Shown here: in pieces, positions 19,265 to 27,158 of the stretch | Layout: each line of letters starts with the position of its first letter | Numbering within the stretch: position 1 is the stretch's first letter | Source of the DNA: Lujinxingia vulgaris | GTDB lineage: Bacteria; Myxococcota_A; Bradymonadia; Bradymonadales; Bradymonadaceae | Direction of reading: 5' to 3' | Length of the DNA: 64,000 bases | NCBI RefSeq assembly: GCF_007997015.1 | Contig: NZ_VOSM01000002.1 | Coordinates: 248,001-312,000, forward strand | The notes under the pieces: model-generated | Databases searched by the model: none | What the model saw: the letters and a program-made list of their open reading frames with translations, nothing else | What the model was told of the DNA's origin: nothing | Program-made: the position numbers and the translations under genes

Positions 19265-19732
19265 ATGAACACGAGACGCCGACAGGATGAGGTGGTTCGG
19301 GCGCTGGCCGGCGTGACGTCGGCGCGTGGGATGGTGCCGGTGCCGACCATGATGGTGGTCGGCTTCATCGCGGCTGTCTTCCTGGGCTTCGCCGGTGTGT
19401 TCGTGTTCGGCGCGATGTGCTCCAGACCTCCTGAACGCGACGCGTATCGCGAGATTAGGCAGCTCAGGCAGCTAGTGAACACCTTCTACCTGACGAGCTC
19501 ACCGAACCGCCTGCCCAACGAGCTCGACGAGCTGACGCAAGGAGCGGCGCCGCTGACCAAAAACATTTTCCCCGACCCCTGGGGTAATCCCTACATCTAC
19601 CACATTAAGGGTGAGCGTGAGTTTGAGATCTATAGTGCCGGGCGAGATGGCAAGGCAGGCACCGAAGATGATGTGTGTGCTGACCACCTTTTTTGTCAGG
19701 ACGCCCAAGAGCACAGCCAGGAGATGAGATGA
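19265..19732 (+). CDS. Divergent GspG-like pseudopilin paralogue with altered signal
   Basis: 155 residues, right after gspG. The soluble part is a clear duplicate of GspG, sharing NTFYLT, SPNRLPNELDELTQGAAPLTK, PDPWGNPYIY and GTEDDV. The leader still ends in SARG-M, but the following residues are VPVPTMM where GspG has TLVEIM. Mature Glu5 is therefore Pro, and a second Pro sits at position 3. The hydrophobic stretch and a cysteine (AMCS) follow, and an extra tail holds two more cysteines. Its stop overlaps the gspH start (ATGA), so it is translated as part of the operon. It may be a minor or non-assembling pilin, or a decaying copy. Confidence 0.85.
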   Translation: MNTRRRQDEVVRALAGVTSARGMVPVPTMMVVGFIAAVFLGFAGVFVFGAMCSRPPERDAYREIRQLRQLVNTFYLTSSPNRLPNELDELTQGAAPLTKNIFPDPWGNPYIYHIKGEREFEIYSAGRDGKAGTEDDVCADHLFCQDAQEHSQEMR

Positions 19733-20463
19733 TCAAAACGCGAGCACATCGCACGGCCAGGGAGACCCAAGGATCGGGTGCCAGGCGTCGCGGTGCGCGC
19801 GGGATGACGCTCATCGAGATCCTGGTGGTGCTGATGATCGTGGCCGGTCTGATGGGGGCGGGCATCTCGATGATGGGCGCGCTGACCAAAAGTCAGCTTC
19901 GCGAGGAGGCGATGCGGCTGACCTCGGTGATCAAGTACGCCTACAACCAGGCGGCGCTCAACAACACGCAGTACCGGTTGGTGCTCAACCTGGAGACGGG
20001 GGAGTATTTTACCGAGATGACCGAAGCGCCGGTGGTCGCCGAGCAGCCCGATGAGGATGCGTTTGCCGAGGGGCTGCTTCCGGAGGAGGCGCGCGAGCTG
20101 GAGGAGCAGCATCGCCAGAACAAGCGCTCGCTCTTTGATAAGAGTGAGGACGATCCTTTCGGCATCAGCCAGCGCGTGGGCTATGAGCGCGCCGAGGAAG
20201 CGGTGGTCAAGCTCACCGAGCTTCGTAACGGGGTGAGCTTTGAGAGTGTGCGCCTGGCGGGGCGAGAGCAGCCGCTGACCCAGGGTCGCGCCGCGCTGCG
20301 TTTTTTCCCCAACGGGTTTCAGCAGGAGGCGGTCGTAGTGCTGCGAGACGATGAGGGCTCGCGCATCAGCCTTGTGACGGAACCTCTGACGGGTCGGGTG
20401 AAGATCTACAGTGGGGATTGGGAGCCCGACCGCGACTTTGGCGAGGAGGAGCGCGATGATTAA
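19729..20463 (+). CDS. gspH: Type II secretion minor pseudopilin GspH
   Basis: 244 residues. A basic leader ends RGARG before MTLIEILVVLMIVAGL, with Glu5 present. The soluble domain is longer than in typical GspH because of an acidic insert (EQPDEDAFAEG to DKSEDDPFG). It starts within the preceding stop codon and overlaps gspI by 8 bases. Confidence 0.9.
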   Translation: MIKTRAHRTARETQGSGARRRGARGMTLIEILVVLMIVAGLMGAGISMMGALTKSQLREEAMRLTSVIKYAYNQAALNNTQYRLVLNLETGEYFTEMTEAPVVAEQPDEDAFAEGLLPEEARELEEQHRQNKRSLFDKSEDDPFGISQRVGYERAEEAVVKLTELRNGVSFESVRLAGREQPLTQGRAALRFFPNGFQQEAVVVLRDDEGSRISLVTEPLTGRVKIYSGDWEPDRDFGEEERDD

Positions 20464-21073
20464 GTCATGGCGGAGAGCTCAGCAGCGGGGCTTTACCCTG
20501 GTGGAGCTTTTGATCGCGCTGGCGATCCTGGCCTCCACGCTCACCATTTTAATGGGCACGGTCTCGCAGAGCGGACAGCAGTCGATTTATGCAAGCCGGC
20601 TGACCAACGCCAGCCTGCTGGCGCGCAGCAAGATGACCGATCTTGAGTACGTGCTGATGGAGGAGGGGTTTAGTATCAGCGACCGGCAGTTCTCGGGGGA
20701 TTTTTCCGACGAGGGCTATCCCGAGATGCGCTGGGAGGCGACGGTGGAGCCGGTGGAGATTCCGCCGGAGATCGAAGAAGAGTTCATGGCGCAGGTCAAC
20801 AGCCAGCTCTTCGGCGGCACCGACCAGCAGCAGGGGGCGATGCAGGGGAACGCCGCATTCAGCGCGGCGCTGCCGATGCTCATGGCGCAGATCCCGGTCT
20901 TCGTGAACCAGGTTGGCGAGCGTGTGCGGCGCATCAACCTGCGGGTGTACTTCGATTATATGGGGCGAGAGCAGCATATCGAGGTGGCGCAGTACGTGGT
21001 GGATCTGGAGGATAATGACTTCCAGATGTTCGGGACGCCCGACGAGTTCTCGATGGACGAGGGGGGGCGATGA
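20456..21073 (+). CDS. gspI: Type II secretion minor pseudopilin GspI
   Basis: 205 residues from ATG 20456, preceded by GAGGAG. The leader is short (MIKSWRRAQQRG) and the mature protein begins FTLVELLIALAILAS with Glu5. The C-terminal half contains a Gln/Met-rich insert (GTDQQQGAMQGN). In known systems GspI nucleates the tip complex with GspJ and GspK, whose genes follow. Its stop overlaps gspJ by ATGA. Confidence 0.9.
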   Translation: MIKSWRRAQQRGFTLVELLIALAILASTLTILMGTVSQSGQQSIYASRLTNASLLARSKMTDLEYVLMEEGFSISDRQFSGDFSDEGYPEMRWEATVEPVEIPPEIEEEFMAQVNSQLFGGTDQQQGAMQGNAAFSAALPMLMAQIPVFVNQVGERVRRINLRVYFDYMGREQHIEVAQYVVDLEDNDFQMFGTPDEFSMDEGGR

Positions 21074-21843
21074 GCCGGCTGCGCGTGATGCCACATCGAG
21101 CCGGGTTTACGCTCATTGAGGTGATGATCACGCTGGCGATCCTCGCCGGCCTGACGGCGCTGACCTGGGTGAGCGTCTCGCAGATCTTTGTGACGCGCGA
21201 TGCGGTCGACGAGCGTTTTGAGCGCTACCAGCTTGTGCGTCTGGCGATGAACCGGATGGCCAATGAGATCGCCCAGGCCTATGTGGCCGGGCCGCAGCAT
21301 GGCGGCGAGATCATCCCGGGCGAAGAGGTGCTCTACGAGGGGGAGGAGGAGCAGCTGGCGATGCAGCGTCGCGAGCCGATGCAGTTCGGGATGATCGGTC
21401 GCGAGGATGAGCTCAGCTTTACAGCGTTTGCCCATGTGCGGGTGCTCGAAGATGAGAAGGCCAGCCACCACACCCAGATTGGCTACGAGGTGCGCCGCGA
21501 GGTCAATGAGGAGGGGGATGTGGTCAACCGCCTGGTGCGCCGCTCCCACACGGCCTTTGTCGACGACATCTTAAGCGGCGGGGTCGTGCATACGATGATC
21601 CCGGAGGTGGAGTCGGTGGAGTTTGAGTACTGGGATCCGGGACCTGTGGAGATCGGCACCGCGCGCGAAGTCGCCCAGGGGCGTTGGGTGAGCGAGTGGG
21701 ATACGACCCGTCGCGATCACGCCGGGCGGCTTCCCACCCGGGTGCGCATCACGCTGACGATGCCGCCGGTGGGCCCGCGGGGGCAGCCCGAGGTGTTCAC
21801 CACCCAGGTCACCCTGGGGATGACCGAGCTGCTGGAGTACTGA
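21070..21843 (+). CDS. gspJ: Type II secretion minor pseudopilin GspJ
   Basis: 257 residues. The leader MSRLRVMPHRAG is followed by FTLIEVMITLAILAG with Glu5. The segments RLAMNRMANEIAQAY and VESVEFEYWD are GspJ-like. Translation is coupled to gspI by an ATGA overlap, and gspK follows after one base. Confidence 0.91.
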   Translation: MSRLRVMPHRAGFTLIEVMITLAILAGLTALTWVSVSQIFVTRDAVDERFERYQLVRLAMNRMANEIAQAYVAGPQHGGEIIPGEEVLYEGEEEQLAMQRREPMQFGMIGREDELSFTAFAHVRVLEDEKASHHTQIGYEVRREVNEEGDVVNRLVRRSHTAFVDDILSGGVVHTMIPEVESVEFEYWDPGPVEIGTAREVAQGRWVSEWDTTRRDHAGRLPTRVRITLTMPPVGPRGQPEVFTTQVTLGMTELLEY

Positions 21844-21844
21844 G

Positions 21845-23419
21845 ATGCTACGAGCGATCGCGACCCTAACCCGAGAGCTGCTCGATGTGCTCGACCGTCC
21901 GGTGGCCTCGCCACTGGAGGGGCGTCCGCGTGGGGTGGCGCTGATGGTGGTGCTGATCACGCTGGCGATCTTGTCGACGGCGGTGGTGGAGTTTGCCTAC
22001 AGCGCGCGTGTGAACACGGCGATGGCGACCAATGAGCGCGACAAGCTCAAGAGCTACTACCTGGCCAAGAGCGGGATGAACCTCTCGCGGCTTTTGCTCA
22101 GCTTTCAGTACGCGCTGCAGGATGAGTCCCGTCAGACCGACGATGAGATGGGACAGATGATCGGGCGGGCGATGCGCCGCAGCAACTTCCAGCTCTACCA
22201 GTATATGGACATCTTGCTGGGGCCCTTTAACTCGGGGCGAGTGGAGATTCCGCTGGCGAGCATCGACTTGAGCGCGATGGGGGTGAACGGTTTTGGGGAG
22301 TTCACCGGCAACTTCGATGTGGAGGTGACCCCGGAGGAGGGGCGCATCGACATCAACAGCTTTGCCGACGAGGAGGTCGACGAGGGCGACCTGATGCTCT
22401 TGTGCGCGATGATGCTCGATACGCGCTACGACTCGATCTTTGAGGTCAAAGACGAGAATGGCGAGACGATGGACCGCGCCCGGGTGATGGGCCGGTTGAT
22501 CGACTTTGTGGATCTGGATGAGGAGCAGATCTCGCTTGGCGATGACTGCACCATTGAGGGGAGCGGCGGCGATGAGCAGCGCCCCTACGATCGGGATGAC
22601 TCGGAGATCGAGCCCCGCAACGCCCGGCTCACCCACGTCGAGGAGATGTACCGGATCATGGGGGTCAGTGAGACTTTTATGGAGGTCTTTGGCGAAGCGT
22701 TCACCGTATACGGCGTGAACCGGCCCAACCCCAATGTGGCGAGTTTTCCGGTCTTTTACGCAATCCTCTGCCAGAACCTGGAGTTGGAGGGCGTTGACAG
22801 CCAGGGCCAGGGGCTCGGCAGCCTCTGTGCCAACAACCCCACGGTGAGCCAGCAGGTGATGTACTTTGCGATGGCGCTCGACGGGGTGCGGGCCTTCTTT
22901 GAGAACCCGCTCTCGATGTTCATGGCCTATGTGGGCTCCAGTGAGAGTCGGCTTTTGCCCTCCGCCGAGGTGGGTCAGCCGGTGGCGTACCTGCGGGTGA
23001 GCCAGCTTCCGGAGTACATCGACGATTTTAAAGAAAACCCCCAGATCATGGCGCAGTTCATCAGCTACTCGCCGACCTACCAGCTGATGGTGATGGAGAA
23101 CCCGCAGCTGGCCATTGAGCCGCTGGCGCCGGCGTTTCCGGCATGGCTGGTTTCGTTTAATCGGCAGGGGTTGATGCGCTCGATCTCGACGAACCAGTCG
23201 ACGATCTACCGGATCACGAGCACCGGGACCTACGGTAGCTCGAAGGCGGAGATCGAGGCGGTGGTCGACTTTGGCAAAACCCAGCGGCGCACCCCGGATG
23301 AGCGACTTCTGGAGGAGCAGGAAGACGATAGCGAGGAGGTCAGCGAGCTGCGCACGGCGCTCAGAGAACAGCGCGAAGAGATGGCGCGCGGACGCGTGTT
23401 GTACTGGAGGTTGCGATAG
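21845..23419 (+). CDS. gspK: Type II secretion tip pseudopilin GspK
   Basis: 524 residues, larger than enterobacterial GspK (about 330). The leader ends RPRG before VALMVVLITLAILSTAVVEF. A non-Glu residue at position 5 is normal for GspK. A saposin-like or alpha-domain part follows (YYLAKSGMNLSRLLLS), with VTPEEGRIDINSF, the usual GspK hallmark. It would cap the pseudopilus. A 165-base gap separates it from gspL. Confidence 0.92.
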   Translation: MLRAIATLTRELLDVLDRPVASPLEGRPRGVALMVVLITLAILSTAVVEFAYSARVNTAMATNERDKLKSYYLAKSGMNLSRLLLSFQYALQDESRQTDDEMGQMIGRAMRRSNFQLYQYMDILLGPFNSGRVEIPLASIDLSAMGVNGFGEFTGNFDVEVTPEEGRIDINSFADEEVDEGDLMLLCAMMLDTRYDSIFEVKDENGETMDRARVMGRLIDFVDLDEEQISLGDDCTIEGSGGDEQRPYDRDDSEIEPRNARLTHVEEMYRIMGVSETFMEVFGEAFTVYGVNRPNPNVASFPVFYAILCQNLELEGVDSQGQGLGSLCANNPTVSQQVMYFAMALDGVRAFFENPLSMFMAYVGSSESRLLPSAEVGQPVAYLRVSQLPEYIDDFKENPQIMAQFISYSPTYQLMVMENPQLAIEPLAPAFPAWLVSFNRQGLMRSISTNQSTIYRITSTGTYGSSKAEIEAVVDFGKTQRRTPDERLLEEQEDDSEEVSELRTALREQREEMARGRVLYWRLR

Positions 23420-23428
23420 TGCACTTAG

Positions 23429-23454
23429 AAGCGCCGCAGTGATGCGCGGCGCTT
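23429..23454 (+). other. Stem-loop between gspK and gspL
   Basis: A perfect 9-bp stem (23429-23437 with 23446-23454) starts 9 bases after the gspK stop and has no T-run. It may attenuate or stabilise the message between the pseudopilin genes and the gspL-N genes. The rest of the 23420-23584 gap holds no gene. Confidence 0.4.
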
Positions 23455-23584
23455 GATGCGAGGCCGGCCGGATGCCGGTGAGCGCAGACAACCCGACGGC
23501 TTTAAGGCTGCCCGGGATTGAGACTTAAGACGGTGAAACGAGGCCGTGGCGCGAGAGGCGCGGCGGCTTTCGGGAGATGCATAG

Positions 23585-25330
23585 ATGGCGAATCGAATTG
23601 TAGGACTGGATATTGGGGCGTGGGCGATCAAGGCGGTCGCTCTGGATACGCTTCAGCGTCCGGTGGAGATTGTGGGCTATGCCGAGGTGCGGCTGGCGGA
23701 GCTCGCCACGCTCGCCAGGGCCCCGGAGCCGGTGGAAGAGACGGCGCTGGAGGAGGTTGAGGCGTCCGGCGACGACGCCGACGCGGCCGGGGATGCCGGC
23801 GCGGAAGGGGGCGATGAGGCGGCAGACGGTGGCGACTTTGAAGAGGCGCCTGAGTCGGCGGAGGTCGAGGAGCAGGTGGTGCGCGAGCCCTGGGTGCGGG
23901 GCATCGAGCAGCTTGTGGAGCAGGGCTTCTTCGAGGGGGTGAGCCGCGTTGTGGCGACGATGCCCAATGGCGAGGCAATGACCTTGCGGCTGGGCGTGCC
24001 CTTTGAAGGCAAGGCGCAGGTGGCGTCTGTGCTGCCGCACCTCTTGATGGGCAGCCTGCCGATGCCTTTGCAGCGGGTCACCTACGACTTTGAGGTGATG
24101 CCGGGGCGCGGCGAGGAGCCCTTTGATGCGCTGGTGGGCTTTGTGGAGAGCGAGCGCCTGGCGGGGCTGCTGGGCTCGATGCAGGCCGTGGGGGTGGACC
24201 CGGCGGTGGTGGGCATCTCGGAGCTCGCGCTGCGTCAGGCGGCCGAGCGCGCGATGATGCTGCAGAGCGAGAGCTTTGCGGTGATCGACTTTGGCCACGC
24301 CCACACTCGTCTTTTGATTCAGGATGGCGAGCGCACGGTGGTGGCGCGCTCGATCAAGCAGGGCGGTCAGGCGCTGAGTGAGGTGCTCGCTGAGAGCTTT
24401 AATTTGAGCCTGGAGGATGCCGACCGGCTTAAAGTTCAGCGGGCGCGCCTGGACGTGGAGAGCGACGCGGCCGACCCGGCGGTGGCGCGCGTGGGGCAGG
24501 TGGCAAAAGAGGTGCTCGGGCCGCTGGTGCGCGATCTTCGTCGCACCTTTCAGTCGGCCTATGCGCGCGACCGGGTGCAGGTGGAGACGATCTTTATCTG
24601 CGGCGGTGCCAGCCGTCTGCAGGGGCTTAAACCCCACCTGGAGCGGGAGTTTGGCGTGGCGGTGGTGCCGCTGAGCGTGGAGCTCACGGTGGCCGATGAA
24701 GCGGCAGTGAGCTTTGGCGCGCGCCAGCCCGAGGCGATGGTGGCGCTGGGTGCCGCCTTGCTGAGCGTGCGCGAGAAGGGGCAGGCCGATCCGGTCAACC
24801 TGCGCCAGGGGCCTTTTGAGTTTCGCGGAAAGTCGAGCTACGTGCGGGCACAGCTTGTGCGCCTGGGCATCGCCGCCGCGGCGCTGGTGGTGTTGGGGCT
24901 GGGCGTGCTCCTGATGCAGCGCCTCGACCAGAGCGCGCAGCTCGAAGCGATGAAAGAAGCCACCGCCGAGCAGACGCAGGCCCTCTTCGGGGAGCGTTTG
25001 ACCTCGCCAGCCGCCATCCGCGCTCGTCTGGGCGGTGCGGCCGGCCCGGAGCGGGGCTTTGTGCCCTTAAAGAGCGCCTACGAGCTGCTCAGCCTTGTGA
25101 CCGAGGGCACCGCCGATGTGGAGGAGCTCAAGCTCGATCGCATCGACATTGATACCGACCGCAAGCTCATTCAGATGGTCGGCGTGACCGACTCGCCACA
25201 GTCGGTTGACCAGATCGCCGCCTCGCTGGAGCGTGAGGAGTGTTTGAGCGACGCGCGCAAAGAGAAGGTGACGGTGCAGGGCGATAACCGCGTCCAGTTT
25301 GAGATTCACGTGACCAGCGACTGCTCGTAA
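23585..25330 (+). CDS. gspL: Type II secretion assembly protein GspL (PilM-like)
   Basis: 581 residues. The N-terminal actin-like domain (GLDIGAWAIKAVALDTLQ, VIDFGHAHTRLLI, IFICGGASRLQG) resembles PilM and the cytoplasmic part of GspL. A transmembrane helix (LGIAAAALVVLGLGVLLMQR) follows, then a periplasmic domain. An acidic insert of about 50 residues rich in Glu, Asp and Ala (about 48-98) interrupts the first subdomain, which is unusual. It ties the GspE ATPase to GspM. Confidence 0.9.
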   Translation: MANRIVGLDIGAWAIKAVALDTLQRPVEIVGYAEVRLAELATLARAPEPVEETALEEVEASGDDADAAGDAGAEGGDEAADGGDFEEAPESAEVEEQVVREPWVRGIEQLVEQGFFEGVSRVVATMPNGEAMTLRLGVPFEGKAQVASVLPHLLMGSLPMPLQRVTYDFEVMPGRGEEPFDALVGFVESERLAGLLGSMQAVGVDPAVVGISELALRQAAERAMMLQSESFAVIDFGHAHTRLLIQDGERTVVARSIKQGGQALSEVLAESFNLSLEDADRLKVQRARLDVESDAADPAVARVGQVAKEVLGPLVRDLRRTFQSAYARDRVQVETIFICGGASRLQGLKPHLEREFGVAVVPLSVELTVADEAAVSFGARQPEAMVALGAALLSVREKGQADPVNLRQGPFEFRGKSSYVRAQLVRLGIAAAALVVLGLGVLLMQRLDQSAQLEAMKEATAEQTQALFGERLTSPAAIRARLGGAAGPERGFVPLKSAYELLSLVTEGTADVEELKLDRIDIDTDRKLIQMVGVTDSPQSVDQIAASLEREECLSDARKEKVTVQGDNRVQFEIHVTSDCS

Positions 25331-25346
25331 GGGCCAGGGAAGATCG

Positions 25347-25961
25347 ATGAGTGAAGAAGGTAAAGACGGCCAGAAGAAGAGTCTGGCCGAGACGATCGCC
25401 GGGCTCTCCGAGCGCGAACGTAAGCTCTTGATGCTGATGTTTGCGACCTTTGCGGTGCTGGGGATCTTTGTGACGGTGATGCTGGTGCAGCGCTCCCTGG
25501 ACACGATCGAGTCTGAGACCCAGACCTACGAAGATGTGCTCAACCTGCTGGCAACCGCCGGGCCGGATTATCTGGCCCAGGAGGCCGGCGGGGCTGTGGA
25601 TCCGCGGGTGGAGCGTTTTAGCGAAGAGGTGCTCGATAACAACACCGTGCAGCTCACAAGCCTTGTTGCTACGCACGCCACCGCGGCCAACATCTCGGTG
25701 TCGAGCTACGATGAGGATCAGAGCCCGATCGGCAGCTCGCGGGGCGATGACGGGGGACCGATCATCGTGGAGCGGCTCTTGAGGGTGGATATTCGTCGCG
25801 CCGAGATGAACGCGCTGGTCGACCTGCTCGACCGCATTGAGAAGAGCGATGATCCGGTGATCATCAAGCGCATCGACGTGCGCTCGGTGGGCGGAGAGGG
25901 GCAGGTTCGTGCGCAGCTGGTGGTCTCGACCTACCAGCGCCGTGCCCAGGAGGAGAGCTGA
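25347..25961 (+). CDS. gspM: Type II secretion protein GspM
   Basis: 204 residues. A short charged N terminus, one transmembrane helix (LMLMFATFAVLGIFVTVML), a helical stretch and a ferredoxin-like periplasmic domain make up the typical GspM plan. GspM binds GspL in the inner-membrane platform. An AGGGA site precedes the ATG, and the stop shares one base with the gspN start. Confidence 0.88.
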   Translation: MSEEGKDGQKKSLAETIAGLSERERKLLMLMFATFAVLGIFVTVMLVQRSLDTIESETQTYEDVLNLLATAGPDYLAQEAGGAVDPRVERFSEEVLDNNTVQLTSLVATHATAANISVSSYDEDQSPIGSSRGDDGGPIIVERLLRVDIRRAEMNALVDLLDRIEKSDDPVIIKRIDVRSVGGEGQVRAQLVVSTYQRRAQEES

Positions 25962-27013
25962 TGCGAGAGCGACTGTCCGAGTTGTGGGAGCGCCCGTCCT
26001 TCCGCGTGTTGGCCTATGTGGTGTTTGCGGTGGCGATGTTTGGCATCTTCCTGGTGCTGACGTTTCCGGAGCGGCGCGTGCGCCAGATTGTGACGGTGCA
26101 GCTGGAGAAGGCGCTGGGCCATCAGTACGACGTCTCGATCACGGAGCTGGGCCTGTGGCGATTGACCGGCGCGCAGCTGGAAGGCGTGCAGCTCAAAGAG
26201 CGGGTGCCGGCCTCCGAGCTCATCGGGGCGGAAGGGGGGCTTGCGCAGCAGATCTATGTGGAGCGGATCTCGGCGCGATTTGCGCCCCTGGGAAGCCTGC
26301 TGCGCCGCGGTGCGACGGTGAACTACCAGGTGGATATCGGCGGTGGGGTGCTTAGCGGCAGCTACACCCATGGCAGTGAGCGGCGCCTTGTGAGCGTGCA
26401 TAGCGACGATCTGGATCTTCGTCAGTCGACGCTGATCGCGTCATTTCTGGGGATCCCGGTCTTCGGGCAGCTCGACACCGATGTGGAGCTCGAGCTGCAC
26501 CCGACGCGTCCGCTTCTGACCGGCGGGGAGATCGCGCTGACCGGGCGCCAGTTTACCGTGGGGCCGACGGTGCTGCGCACCGAGAGCCTGCCGGTGGACC
26601 TGGAGGTGCCGATGACCAACTTTGGCAACATCGTGGTGCGCGCGCATGTGGAGAGCCCCGAGGGCGGTGGCACGCCGCGTCTTGTGATCGACGCGTTTGA
26701 GACGCGCGGCCGCGACATTAACACCGAGTTCTGGGGGCATGTGGATCTGGGCGCGCAGATGGGCAACAGCCGCCCGCGCCTGGAGATGCGCCTGCAGGTC
26801 AATGAGGAGTACGTCACGGCCAACAGCCTGGGCGTGGTCTTCAACATGACGGAGTTCCGTAACGGGCGTCATCAGGACTGGTACGGCTTTACGCTGGGCG
26901 GCACGTTTAACGACATCGCGTTTCGGGGGGCGGCGACCGCCGCGCGGGGGCCGAGTGAGGCGGCGGAGCCCGCCGATGATGGCGAGGCCGAGGCCGACGA
27001 AGACGAGGGCTGA
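25961..27013 (+). CDS. gspN: Type II secretion protein GspN
   Basis: 350 residues. One N-terminal membrane helix ([18 protein letters not shown]) is followed by a large periplasmic beta-rich region of the GspN type ([21 protein letters not shown]) and an acidic tail. GspN is found in deltaproteobacterial T2SS operons at this position. Its exact role is not established, and it may resemble lipid-transfer AsmA-like proteins. Confidence 0.85.
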   Translation: MRERLSELWERPSFRVLAYVVFAVAMFGIFLVLTFPERRVRQIVTVQLEKALGHQYDVSITELGLWRLTGAQLEGVQLKERVPASELIGAEGGLAQQIYVERISARFAPLGSLLRRGATVNYQVDIGGGVLSGSYTHGSERRLVSVHSDDLDLRQSTLIASFLGIPVFGQLDTDVELELHPTRPLLTGGEIALTGRQFTVGPTVLRTESLPVDLEVPMTNFGNIVVRAHVESPEGGGTPRLVIDAFETRGRDINTEFWGHVDLGAQMGNSRPRLEMRLQVNEEYVTANSLGVVFNMTEFRNGRHQDWYGFTLGGTFNDIAFRGAATAARGPSEAAEPADDGEAEADEDEG

Positions 27014-27023
27014 TGCGGCGATG

Positions 27024-27060
27024 GCGCTCCGGGGTGTGAGGGAATTCGCACCCGGAGCGC
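27024..27060 (+). terminator. Stem-loop at the end of the gsp operon
   Basis: A 10-bp perfect stem (GCGCTCCGGG at 27024-27033 with its complement at 27051-27060) lies 11 bases after the gspN stop. No T-run follows, so termination may depend on Rho. Confidence 0.5.
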
Positions 27061-27158
27061 GGCGTTGCTCGCCAGGTACCACCCGCGGCGTGTGAAGGCG
27101 CGACGTGCGCGGTGACATACTCCCCCACACCCTGATTGTCCCCCACGAAGTAGGTGTT

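Noticed and set aside
21845-23419. Loss of Glu5 in GspK as an anomaly
   Set aside because: A non-acidic residue at position 5 is the normal state of GspK, so only the GspG paralogue is unusual.
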